Below, piece by piece: positions 47,071 through 56,260 of a stretch of 64,000 nucleotides of DNA. The first letter of the stretch is position 1; each line of letters starts with the position of its first letter. The translations under genes and the position numbers were made by a program. The notes beneath the pieces were generated by a model. The model had not been told where the DNA came from. It searched no databases and was given only the letters and a program-made list of their open reading frames with translations. This DNA is from Hyposmocoma kahamanoa (lineage: Eukaryota; Arthropoda; Insecta; Lepidoptera; Cosmopterigidae), in the NCBI RefSeq assembly GCF_003589595.1, contig NW_020654422.1, forward strand, positions 7,085,275-7,149,274, written 5' to 3'.

Positions 47071-48253
47071 TGCCAAATAAGTATGGAGAAAATTACAGCG
47101 TAGATATTATTGGTTGCTGAAACACAGCTCCATACTCAGCTTTCAGTAAATCATAATGTATAGTTCTGATTTTGTGTTCTTTTGATCATCAACTTTTGTG
47201 ATGGAATAATAATTATATTTTGCATGTGAAATTTAAAGAGTTATACAGTTTTAGTTGCTATCATGTTGTTAAAAATATTTTTAGTGTTGAATCTTACGAA
47301 GTAATATTTTGCTCGAACAATCTTTTGTGACTTTTTATTATGAAACCATAATTTTATTATTAACATACTATTTGCATCAACAATTTCTTTAAAATATTCT
47401 AGTGCTTAGCAATATATTTTTTTTTAATAAAATGTTTAAAGCATGAATTCGACTTTAACTTAAAATCTCCCAAAATAAAACAAAATTTATTTAAATTAAT
47501 TCGTATTTATTAAAAAAAAAATAAGTTTAAACAATATTATCGTCGATTATTGTCAAATAATGCAATAAGCTGCCGTAAATTTATCATTACTTTAATTTGG
47601 ATAATGTTATATAGCAAAAGCTCTAAAAGCATATACATAGTTAGAATTTAATTTACACTAGCACAGCTATTGCTGTCTCAAATATAACTATATACAAAAT
47701 CTTTGGTGTATAAAAATATGTATAGAATAGACGCTTCAGATCTTCAAAGTAAGACCTGGTCGGTCGAAACGATTGCTTTATTGCAATCTTGTCCGTGATT
47801 ACAGGATAGTCTTGCATTTACCTCTACATCACAGGGTGATGTATAAAGGCACGACTCATCACAATGCCATATAATTTTTTTTTCTTTTTTTTTTTAATTT
47901 ATTAATTTATTCTTACTTATCTACAATTAAGTCTATATTTCTTACATACTATAATATTTTATGACGAATTTATAAACCAAGGGCCCAGACACATTCACCA
48001 ATCACGTTTTGTACATATATGAAAGGAATGTAACCTTTAATTTATGTAATGTTTATATATCATAAAATATTTGCACTTATAATACAATTATTTAATATTC
48101 TACTTTCATTAGTCTCATAGGATTGTATCAACCATTATTAAAACCAGTTTAATTAATGGTATGATCTTTTGGTAGCGTGGTCTGCGTCAGATTATATTCC
48201 TTTCAAGCTACCACTCAAACGAAATGGTTCCTATAAAGTCCAGCTTCATAGTC
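47071..48253. other. AT-rich region between XPC and Mlp84B
   Basis: No coding frame. The part next to 48254 is the expected 3' UTR of Mlp84B (minus strand). Candidate polyadenylation signals (AATAAA on the minus strand) lie in the TTTATT-rich stretch near 47895-47915. Confidence 0.5.
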
Positions 48254-48376
48254 TTATGCCATCGTCAATGTGCCTGCACCCAAACCAAAACCTACACCTT
48301 TGGGCCCGAAGTTCCTGCCGTAGCAACCGCGGCAGTAAATCTCGCCGTTGGGTCCATCATTTAAGTTGGTGGAATC
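48254..48376 (-). CDS. Mlp84B: Mlp84B last exon (end of LIM5)
   Basis: After acceptor TTTTACTTCAG, phase 0: [40 protein letters not shown], then TAA (48256-48254). The C-terminus matches the usual CRP/Mlp84B ending. Confidence 0.93.
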   Translation of the reverse strand, partial: DSTNLNDGPNGEIYCRGCYGRNFGPKGVGFGLGAGTLTMA

Positions 48377-51300
48377 CTGAAGTAAAACATAAATAAATAA
48401 GTTCCATAAACTAAATACAAACGTTTGCAGTTAATTTAAGCTTATAACAATAATTATATGCAATAAACACTAAAAAATTTTTTAAATATTTTGCGATTAT
48501 ATATCGAAAATTTAACCGAGGTTAGAACTTTTAACATCGGTTAAATTTATGATAATAATTATTTAATTTATATATATATATATATATAATTATATACATA
48601 TTCAAAGAATTAAAAAGTAATTGCAATTTCTGAACGATTTTATTTATTTATTGATATAAAAGGCATTGGCTTCAGATCCATCAGCCTAGTGGTAACAAAT
48701 AATCAAGAAACGCACAACGTAATATACATAAACTAAAAATTAATGAAAATGATTATGAACAAATTGAAACTTACTACCCATTTTTCTTTCTGAACGATAT
48801 TTTATTCGTTTCTTTAATGTCATATTTGCGGCAACATTGCGGAGGAAAAAAGATAGAGATAGAAAGAACTATGTAATGCGCTCGTTGCGCAAATGTTTAA
48901 TACTATTTTACCGTTTAGAACAAACAGCCCAATTTGACAGACAACATAAAATTCGAGATTTACAAGACCGCATCGTACACACGACAATTTATTGAAGGAA
49001 TTACGTGGTCCATAATCACGTAAAATTATTATAGCGATGGCTATTTTTTTAACATTCCTACTTGTGACGTTACTTGCTAGGAGCAGTTTAACAGAGTTAT
49101 CAACAGAAGATTGCGCTTCACTAGGTTTCATAAAGGCCAACCTTTTATGTTCATCTTGCGATCAATTAAAGGATTTCAGTCTAGAACCGTTAATAGAACA
49201 TTGTAAAGAGTGTTGTCATAATGACGATACAGCACCGACTGAGAAGAAATACGCTAGAGCTATTCTAGAAGTTTGTACTTGTAAGTTTCCGGCGTATCCT
49301 CAGATACAGGCTTTCGTGAAGAGTGAGCGACCAGCTAAATTCCCTAACCTGCAAATCAAATATGTACGCGGGCTAGACCCTATCATCAAACTCCTAGACA
49401 AAGACGGAATAGTAAAAGACACAGTGGCCATTGAAAAATGGAACACTGATTCTGTGGAAGAGTTCCTGAACACGCATTTAGAAAAGGAAGAAGACGAAGA
49501 CCGTAGTTACCTGAAGACGAATCAAATTTAATGTGTAAATTATACTTTGCATTATAAAGTAAATAAAGTGATTTTAAGTTCTTAATTCAGTGTCTGTGTT
49601 AAATATGAACCGGCCTAAATACAACATTAATACTATTTTTTATTGACGTAATCTGTATTAATTTTAATCCGTGTGATATTTATTTATTCATGGAAAACCA
49701 ACAGCTTCAACTATTTAATAAAAACAGGCAAAGAAACATAAAGCCAATTACAGATTTCCACCTATGCATATATTTCTACATCTAGCTAGTTATATTCCAG
49801 GATCCATGGTATGTTATAAGATGCTGGTTTCCGCAGCTCGAAGTCATGGCGTCTATTTTGCATGTGGTACCACAGCACCTACCTTACCCGTTTAATATAT
49901 GAAACAAATAGTACGGAAAATGAAATTCACACAGATATATAGAAATATACTCACAAGAGATCTGTGGCAATCCGCACATGTGAAGCACCTTCTGTGCCAT
50001 GTGCCATTCTTGGAGTTCATCTGTTCCGCAGCATAGACAGGAAAACCACATCTTGGACAGCCCATGCCTTTGGCTGCTTTCTGACCAGTGAAGGGAAGCT
50101 GTTCAGTGCTAAAAAATTAATTAAATTCCATTTTATTATAATATTTGACTCGTATTTTCTAATTGTATGCTGAAGAAAATTCTTGTGTCATTAAATACAA
50201 CTGGTATTAATGGTACTCAATACATGTGGTGTCTTTAATCCAAAACTTCTCTTCATTATTTATTTAAATCATTAAAAAGTATGACAAGTTGCTACGTCAT
50301 ACTTAACATATTTTCAAATCATATTATTGCATCTGATATTCACACGGTAAAGCAAATTTCTGAAATATGTACTTCAAAAGAGTCTTTTGAAACAACTGTT
50401 TTAAGATTAGCTTTTTGTAATAATTTTTATAATAATATTTACTAACTACGTAACTGTGGGCTCAGCATCAGTGGAGACGAGGGTGGGGGTGTGGCCGTAG
50501 CCAAAACCTTTCGGGCCAAAAAGTTTTGCATAGCAAGCACGGCAGTGGATCTCTTTATCAGGTCCGTCACACGCCAGCATTGAGTCCAAAGGCCGATGGC
50601 ACTCGGCGCAGTTGAAGCATTTCTTGTGCCACATCTAAATAAAAAGTAACAGGATACTTAAAAAGTATTATTTACATTTTCCAGCTGCATCATTACCTAA
50701 CACTATACAGAACCTACATATTTTGTACAATATTAGAAATTATTTGTACTCAGAAATCCTTCAGACAGGATTGTTGTATAGCAAATTAAATTGGAACATT
50801 TTATTGTTGATATATCGTCAATATTATCATCAAATTATTTATGGGCCAACTGACCTAGATATACTTCAATGAACCCCCAATAGAATACTCACAGTTCCCT
50901 TAGCCAGTTGTTGTTCCGCAGCAAACACCATGCCACCGCAGCGCGGGCAACCCTGGCCCTTTGGCGCCTTGATGGACGTGGTGTCCGGGTTGTAGTAAGG
51001 ACGGTTCGCCGAGATTTCGTCCTCACTGTAAATTGACAACTTACAGAACTTCGAAAGAACAAACTTTGAATTAATACAAAATATTGATAACAATCAACTT
51101 TTATTTACTCTTCACAAGATTATAGAGCTAAAGAATGCTAGAAAGTAATTAGAAACTTACGTTAAGCCGTCCGTCTGCAGGAAACCGGAGCCACAGGCAA
51201 AGCCATAGCCGTGGGGTCCCCATTTCTTGCCGTAGCAGGTCTTGCAGTAGACTTCAGAATCAGGTCCGTCACAAGCGATGATGGAGTCTAAGGTCTTAGT

Positions 51301-54300
51301 GCAATCTCGGCACTTGAAGCACTTGCGATGCCATTCACGACCTTTGGCCAACACCTGTTCTGCGGCAAAGACTACACCGCCGCATCGAGGACAGCCCTTG
51401 CCAGGGGGCGCTTGGATAGCTGCGGTGTCGATCACTGTGGTTCTCGGAGCTTGATCACTGTTCAATAAAATTAGAAGATTTACTAAAAACCATTATGATA
51501 ACGAAGAACTGAGTAAAGACATAACTAAACTAAGAATTTAATTACTAAATATTTCAAATCATAAAATTAACAACCGTATCTCATGCTAAAAAAAACTGAA
51601 AACACGCATCACGAACTCAATGTTTTCATCAGAAAGTGAAACACATTGCAATTGAGTAATTAAATATCACGTACTGCTGCTAACGAACATGAAATTTACA
51701 TTCTTATTTAATACCGTGCAAAAGAGATAGGTAGGAGTATATTATATGCATCAAAGTGTTCTAATTGCATTTTCCGAATGAATTGTCGTGGGTAAGTGCG
51801 TGACCCAATGAAGATGAGGTGTGGGTGGGATTTACGGCTTATTACATGCTGTAAGCTGAAAACTCGCGTGGGGCAAGTCTCGCCGATATTAAAATTAGTC
51901 CGTTCGAGACCGGAGTGCGCGTTCTATTTTCACGTTGGCATGCTGCCATCTCTTGTTTGTATTATAAGCTGTTTTTATGAAAGTGACTATGTGATGGAAA
52001 TAACCTGAACCTGTCTTGTAACCTGAGACACGTAATATGTTGCTGAGGGCTCGCGATGTTCCTTTATTTTTTGATATGCGGTATTAGTAAAGGGTGTAGT
52101 GATCATGTAAATCGGTAATGTTAACACATTTTGGAATTAAAAGAAAAATCATTTGCTAAAGCATTTCTATAAGCAAATATTACGTTAGTCGATTAAGCTA
52201 GTTTACGTGTACATGATCACAAATCCACAGTACTACAGACTGCGTTGTTCTGGGGTCCTGAGTGTAACACCATTCAAGTACCTTTGCCACTCCAAATCCT
52301 TTACATCACACATAAGCCCCAGGGTTGACATCCCCCCGTGACCAATACCTCTAGGGCCAAATCTTTGTGCGTAGCATCCTACAGCGAAAGCAAAGAAGCA
52401 TTATTTATACATTACATCTGAGGAGTACACAGCATATATACTTATATAAGTAAATATTATAATATAACAGCAATATAACAGCTGTGCCCTCGCCAGATGA
52501 GTACAAGTTGACTTATTTCTCAAGTGGTTCTTACCCATTGGCGTAAGGGTCACTCTGCAGAACACCGGCTCCCTTTCCGTAACCGTATCCCTTAGGACCA
52601 AACTTCTTGGCATAACAAACTACAGACAAAACAATTATTAAAACCAGGAAGGAAAATTATTAATACACAATGATAGAAATATTGAACAGCTTAAGTAGCA
52701 ACAATATGGAAGCTGAAAATGGTTACAGAAGGAAGAAAACGAACCTTTGCAGTAAATGTCTTTGTCAGGGCCCTCGCAACAGTTCGTGGAGTCCAGTCGT
52801 TTCATGCAGTCGCCACATTTGAAACACTCCCTGTGCCACGCCTGAACATACAACGAACTATCAGGGTGTGTGAGGCCGCATGCAAGAAACAATGACACTA
52901 GCCTACAGGTACACGCCGTTATTACAATTACTCATGATGATTCTGCACAGGACCAGGGAAATAACTTCTGAGTAACAAACGAAACATTCCGATACCTCGA
53001 CAATATATCTCTTTGTCTGGTCCGTCACAATGCATCATTGAATCTAGTGTCCTGTTGCAATTTAAGCATTTGAAGCAACGCCTGTGATACCCCTACGGTA
53101 TAAGAATAAACTTATTATTTTCATATCCATAATTTCCACTGATGTACTTGAGTTTGAAACGTCATCTTGAACAGGTTCCCAAGAAATTTCTCCTTGAGAT
53201 AGCTCTAAAGTTAAATCGTGCACAAAGAATTAAATATTCATTCAATGGTGGCAAAGCTACGAAAGTGGTACTTTTGGAGGAGAACAGACTGAAAACAGTA
53301 CAACTCACTTTTCCGCGGGCCAACATCTGCTCGGCAGCATACACGTAGCCTCCGCATCGCGGACATCCTTCGCCGGGCGGCGCCTTCGCTATCACGCGGG
53401 GCTCCAAGCAAGCGCCGTTGGTACGGACAGTCTGTACCCTGCACGTAAAACACTTGTGAGATTCATTCCACTTATCGTTTAACTTAACAACGGTGACGGA
53501 AGAGTTGTTAATAGCCTCCTGCTGCTTCTACGCTAACATCGTCCAAACGGATCGCGGCGAAGCAGTTGATACCGACGGCGCACCTCCGCCGTAATGGGAG
53601 AAGGTAAGGACTCCCGGCCGCCCGCTCCGCTTCGGCCCGTGTTACGGCCTTTCTATAGCACTATAAATATCGACATAGAGGGCGCTTTCCTTATCCCATC
53701 ACATACATAGGCTACAGTTACAGCTTAGACGGAAGCGTTAGCTTAGGGTTAGAGAGAGAGTCAGTAGCATAGAAAGTTAGATAACAATAGGTAGCTGTCG
53801 GCGCATGCCATCTAGGTGCGTCAGGAGCATTGCTAAGCCGTGCTGAGGCTTATAACATGGTTTCTCACCGTTGCTCCGCTGGTTCGGGTCGGCCCGCTTG
53901 GAAGGGAAAGGAGGAAGGGAGCGAGCGCGCTCGAGCCGGCGACGCACGCCCTTACCCGACGTGTGCGCAGCCTCGACCGCTTTCTCAGACATCTAACTCG
54001 TGAATGGTGGTCGACTCTTTATTTATTTTTGTATAAATTATTAATAATAGTCCGATAAACAAAATAAATTAAGCATAGCGAATAATAAATAATCCTAACT
54101 AGAATAATTTAAAGTATGGTATGGCGTGCGTTTGCGAGGCGCCGCTGGATGGCCGAGACGTGTGTCGGCAGCCCGCTAGCTCTGCTGGATGGCTGCTTGC
54201 AATCATTCCCTGTTGCGACATAAACGGAGAGTGGTCATGCACGTGTCAGCGGGGCGCGTAATGTACAGCCAGCGCGCGCTGTCTACTAAGTAGGTTGCAT

Positions 54301-55323
54301 CGTTTATGTACACGCGGTTAATTTTGTTACGTACGGGCCAGATGGCCGGTCATCTATGCGACCACAGATAAGGAAAGACCCTCAATGACGCGGGCGGCAG
54401 GGAGTGCGGAGAGGGCTGTTACTTACCCATCCTTAAGGTGTTCGCCGGTGTCCATAGATAGGCAGCCAGCGCCACCACCGAAACCGTAGCCCTTAGGTCC
54501 GAATTTACGCGCGTGGCACACTTTGCAGTACAGTTCACCTTCGTGTTCTGAGCAGTTGGTCGAGTCCAGTAACTTCTGGCAAAGGCCTGTGAATGTTATA
54601 AGCAATCTTGGTTTGATTCAAACTTTGTATGTGTTAGACGTATTGCAAAAGTTTGTTTTCCTACCATGGTATAATTTTGTGGGGATCTTGTAGGGGTTTG
54701 GTTATAAGTACGTAGAGACGTTAATTTTGTTTTAAAAACCTTCAATTCATCGGTTGTGATTGTTTCTGATTGAAATGTTAATGCCTGATAATCGATAGTG
54801 TAAGAATGTTGAAAGTAGTCTATTATCTTATTATAATGGTAAATATCATTGACTTACAAATAAAAAGTCAATGGTAAATATATAGTTTTTTTCGCGAAGA
54901 AACGTTTAGGTACTACAATCATTTTAAGTTCGTTTCAAGAGGTACTTTTTATTTTATTTGGCGTTTAAATAAGCCCAATTTAATGATTTTATAGTCACGT
55001 TTGAAAAAACCAATTCAATTGTTATTCAAACGTGATTTTATGCCCTTGAAAATCAAAGTAACTGGAGTAATGAATTTATTTTACTGTGCCATTACATATG
55101 CAATAACATCCCTAATAGGAGCAACGTAGTGAGTATTAATTTTTTTAAACTGCAGAAAACGATTGTTTACTTATTTATGATTGTTTAAATCACTTTCGAA
55201 GTACTTACCGCATTTGAAACACATTTTGTGCCATTTGAGGCCACCGGCAACGCGTTCTTCCGCGGCGTATACGGACTTGCCGCATTTCGGACATTTGGGG
55301 TTATCTGCTGGTTTGAAAGGCAT
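48254..55323 (-). CDS. Mlp84B: Muscle LIM protein Mlp84B, five LIM domains, with alternative exons
   Basis: Homologue of Drosophila Mlp84B, a CRP-type Z-disc protein of muscle. Exons in transcription order: 55323-55209, 54586-54427, 53438-53309, then one of A 53092-52996 or B 52841-52745, then one of C 52619-52535 or D 52378-52282, then 51457-51161, 51025-50893, 50634-50450, 50108-49955 and 48376-48254. All borders are GT-AG with matching phases. Using B and C gives 492 aa, close to the fly length I recall; using D gives 496. Each LIM unit has C-x2-C, H-x2-C, C-x2-C and C-x2-C zinc ligands followed by a glycine-rich FGPKG.G.G tail. The start [20 protein letters not shown] follows a 5' UTR acceptor (TTGTTGCAG, exon part 55342-55324), so there is a further non-coding exon upstream. 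The last intron holds SELENOF on the other strand. Confidence 0.94.
49037..49531 (+). CDS. SELENOF: SELENOF (15-kDa selenoprotein family), cysteine form, intronless
   Basis: 164 residues. An N-terminal signal peptide ([20 protein letters not shown]) sends it to the endoplasmic reticulum, where the family binds UDP-glucose:glycoprotein glucosyltransferase and assists disulfide quality control. Next comes the cysteine-rich UGGT-binding region ([17 protein letters not shown]), then a thioredoxin-like fold with the redox motif ILEVCTCK. Vertebrates have selenocysteine at the second position of that motif (C-x-U); here it is TGT cysteine, so no SECIS element is needed. [14 protein letters not shown] and [12 protein letters not shown] follow, then an acidic extension. 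One open exon; ATG context AGCGATGG. It lies in the last intron of Mlp84B on the opposite strand. A retrogene origin is possible but no poly-A scar is seen. Confidence 0.95.
   Translation: MAIFLTFLLVTLLARSSLTELSTEDCASLGFIKANLLCSSCDQLKDFSLEPLIEHCKECCHNDDTAPTEKKYARAILEVCTCKFPAYPQIQAFVKSERPAKFPNLQIKYVRGLDPIIKLLDKDGIVKDTVAIEKWNTDSVEEFLNTHLEKEEDEDRSYLKTNQI
49562..49567 (+). terminator. Polyadenylation signal of SELENOF
   Basis: AATAAA 31 nt after the SELENOF stop codon. This gives a very short 3' UTR and keeps the transcript well short of the Mlp84B exon at 49955. Confidence 0.75.
49955..50108 (-). CDS. Mlp84B: Mlp84B exon starting LIM5
   Basis: Enters in phase 2 after [59 protein letters not shown]. 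Leaves in phase 0 at GTGAGT into the 1578-bp last intron that contains SELENOF. Confidence 0.93.
50450..50634 (-). CDS. Mlp84B: Mlp84B exon completing LIM4
   Basis: Enters in phase 0 after [65 protein letters not shown]. Leaves in phase 2 at AC|GTAGTT. Reading on into the intron gives an in-frame TAG two bases later, so use of unspliced RNA would end the protein just after LIM4. Confidence 0.92.
50893..51457 (-). CDS. Mlp84B: Mlp84B LIM3 exon and first LIM4 exon
   Basis: 51457-51161 holds all of LIM3: [60 protein letters not shown], phase 2 in and out. 51025-50893 starts LIM4: [20 protein letters not shown] and [20 protein letters not shown], phase 0 out at GTGAGT. The intron between them is 135 bp. 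Confidence 0.94.
51458..52281 (-). other. Mlp84B intron after alternative exon D
   Basis: 824 bp with no further LIM-coding sequence on the minus strand. No extra alternative exon recognised. Confidence 0.7.
52282..52378 (-). CDS. Mlp84B: Mlp84B alternative exon D (variant LIM2 end)
   Basis: 97 nt, phase 1 in, phase 2 out (GTACTT). Encodes [20 protein letters not shown] and [12 protein letters not shown]. It keeps the final LIM cysteine, but the glycine-rich repeat is altered and followed by a different acidic/basic segment. Interchangeable with exon C by phase; C plus D together would shift the frame. Confidence 0.82.
52535..52619 (-). CDS. Mlp84B: Mlp84B alternative exon C (LIM2 end and glycine-rich tail, canonical-like)
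   Basis: 85 nt, phase 1 in, phase 2 out (strong donor GTAAGA). Encodes [20 protein letters not shown] and QSDPYANG, with the last LIM cysteine and the full glycine-rich repeat. It joins cleanly to exon 51457 (GDQAPRTT). Confidence 0.87.
52745..52841 (-). CDS. Mlp84B: Mlp84B alternative exon B (LIM2 second half, canonical-like)
   Basis: 97 nt, phase 0 in, phase 1 out (donor GTTCGT, weak). Encodes [20 protein letters not shown] and [12 protein letters not shown]. From memory of fly Mlp84B, where this segment reads WHKECFKCG.C and CCE.PDK, B is the ancestral-like version. It lies 154 bp after exon A. Confidence 0.87.
52996..53092 (-). CDS. Mlp84B: Mlp84B alternative exon A (LIM2 second half, variant)
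   Basis: 97 nt, enters in phase 0 after CCGTAG, leaves in phase 1 at GTATCG. Encodes [20 protein letters not shown] and [12 protein letters not shown]. All expected zinc ligands are kept. Same length and same phases as exon B. In-order inclusion of A and B would shift the frame, so they should be used alternatively. Confidence 0.85.
53309..53438 (-). CDS. Mlp84B: Mlp84B exon 3 (first half of LIM2)
   Basis: Encodes [20 protein letters not shown] then [20 protein letters not shown], ending GK in phase 0 at GTGAGT. It supplies the first zinc pair (CPRC) of LIM2 and must join exon A or B for the remaining ligands. Confidence 0.92.
53439..54426 (-). other. Mlp84B intron 2
   Basis: 988 bp with a GC-rich part (about 53530-53960). 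Around 53661 the sequence CTATAAATAT is one base from a MEF2 site. No LIM-coding exon is seen. It may hold muscle regulatory sites or an internal promoter, but this is not established. Confidence 0.4.
54427..55323 (-). CDS. Mlp84B: Mlp84B exons 1-2 (LIM1)
   Basis: Exon 1 (55323-55209) [20 protein letters not shown] to WHKMCFKCG, phase 1 at GTAAGT. Exon 2 (54586-54427) completes LIM1: [40 protein letters not shown], ending DTGEHLKDG in phase 2. The 622-bp intron contains the 27-bp hAT-like insertion at 54847. Confidence 0.93.
54847..54873. mobile_element. 27-bp hAT-like micro-insertion with 8-bp duplication
   Basis: CATTGACTTACAAAT, AAAA and the reverse end AGTCAATG, between two perfect copies of GTAAATAT (54839-54846, 54874-54881). 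It lies in Mlp84B intron 1. Third short member of the family described at 12417. Confidence 0.8.
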
Positions 55324-55979
55324 TGTGCTCGCTTAACTTATCCTGCAACAAAACACGTCACAAGTTCAATGCAATATTAAACTTACTACCAATCAGATTT
55401 AACTAAACACTGGTGCAGGCGACTTCGCACGTCCTCAATATTTTCTGAGTCAAAACTTGCACCATTTGGGACCGAGTATGATATTGCTTAGGTATACGTT
55501 ATATTATGATTATGTTACGCCAGTCTTCAGCTGTTGCTGCGGTAGCAACAGCTGCAATGCAAAAAAATGTAACAGTATTGTACTTTTAACACTTATAATG
55601 AAATATTGTATTCATCATTAGAATGTGTTCTAGTTTAGTGCATCGCAGGTTGGCTGAAACCCAAGTCGCCTGCACCAGTTCAATCCCATCCAAACGGACA
55701 CTTTATTGCTCAACAAGCACATGTATGTATACCGACGATGTGTTAGCTTCGCGAGCTTCCTCCGAGTACTATGAGCCTTAGACGTCAAGAATTTACGCGA
55801 GGTAGGGCGGGCGGCGCGTGGATCGCTTCTCCGGCGCACCTAATTTGGGATCGTTCAGGTAAAGTTACGTTGCTGGATCGCGGCGATGCACCGCTAATAA
55901 TAGGCTGCACTGGGAGGAAACTCCAGAATCACTCGCGATTATGTCGTGTTGCGATTACAATATGACAGAATGATGTCAC

Positions 55980-56260
55980 TTTCACTGAAGCACGGACCTG
56001 TTCGTCGAGTCGCTACGAGAGTCGAGCTCCCGAACGCGTGTACAGTGCAGGGCTGAGTTGCCAAGACTGCGGTACGCGGAGGTCGAATGATGCGCGAGGG
56101 CACAGCGCGACCGTAGTCTATGCGCGAGTTGCACACGGCCCCAGTGGAGGGGCGTGGAGCCGCCGCCCTCACCACCACCCCAACTGTCCTGCCACAAACC
56201 TACCTAGACTCCCCGTTGCACATTCTTACGGCCTACCACACGCGGCAGTAAAACACCACC
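55980..56260 (-). promoter_or_regulatory. GC-rich region, possible Mlp84B promoter or 5' non-coding exon
   Basis: A GC-rich island 0.65-0.95 kb upstream of the Mlp84B start codon. The 5' UTR acceptor at 55343 requires an upstream non-coding exon; on the minus strand a donor-like TCTAGGTAGGT occurs near 56205. The exact exon and start site cannot be set from sequence. Confidence 0.35.

Noticed and set aside
53656..53670. MEF2 site for muscle expression of Mlp84B
   Set aside because: One base off the consensus, single occurrence, and such AT-rich 10-mers are common here.
53777..54058. Open frames in Mlp84B intron 2, both strands
   Set aside because: Arg-rich, low-complexity translations from a GC-rich intron segment; no LIM or other domain.
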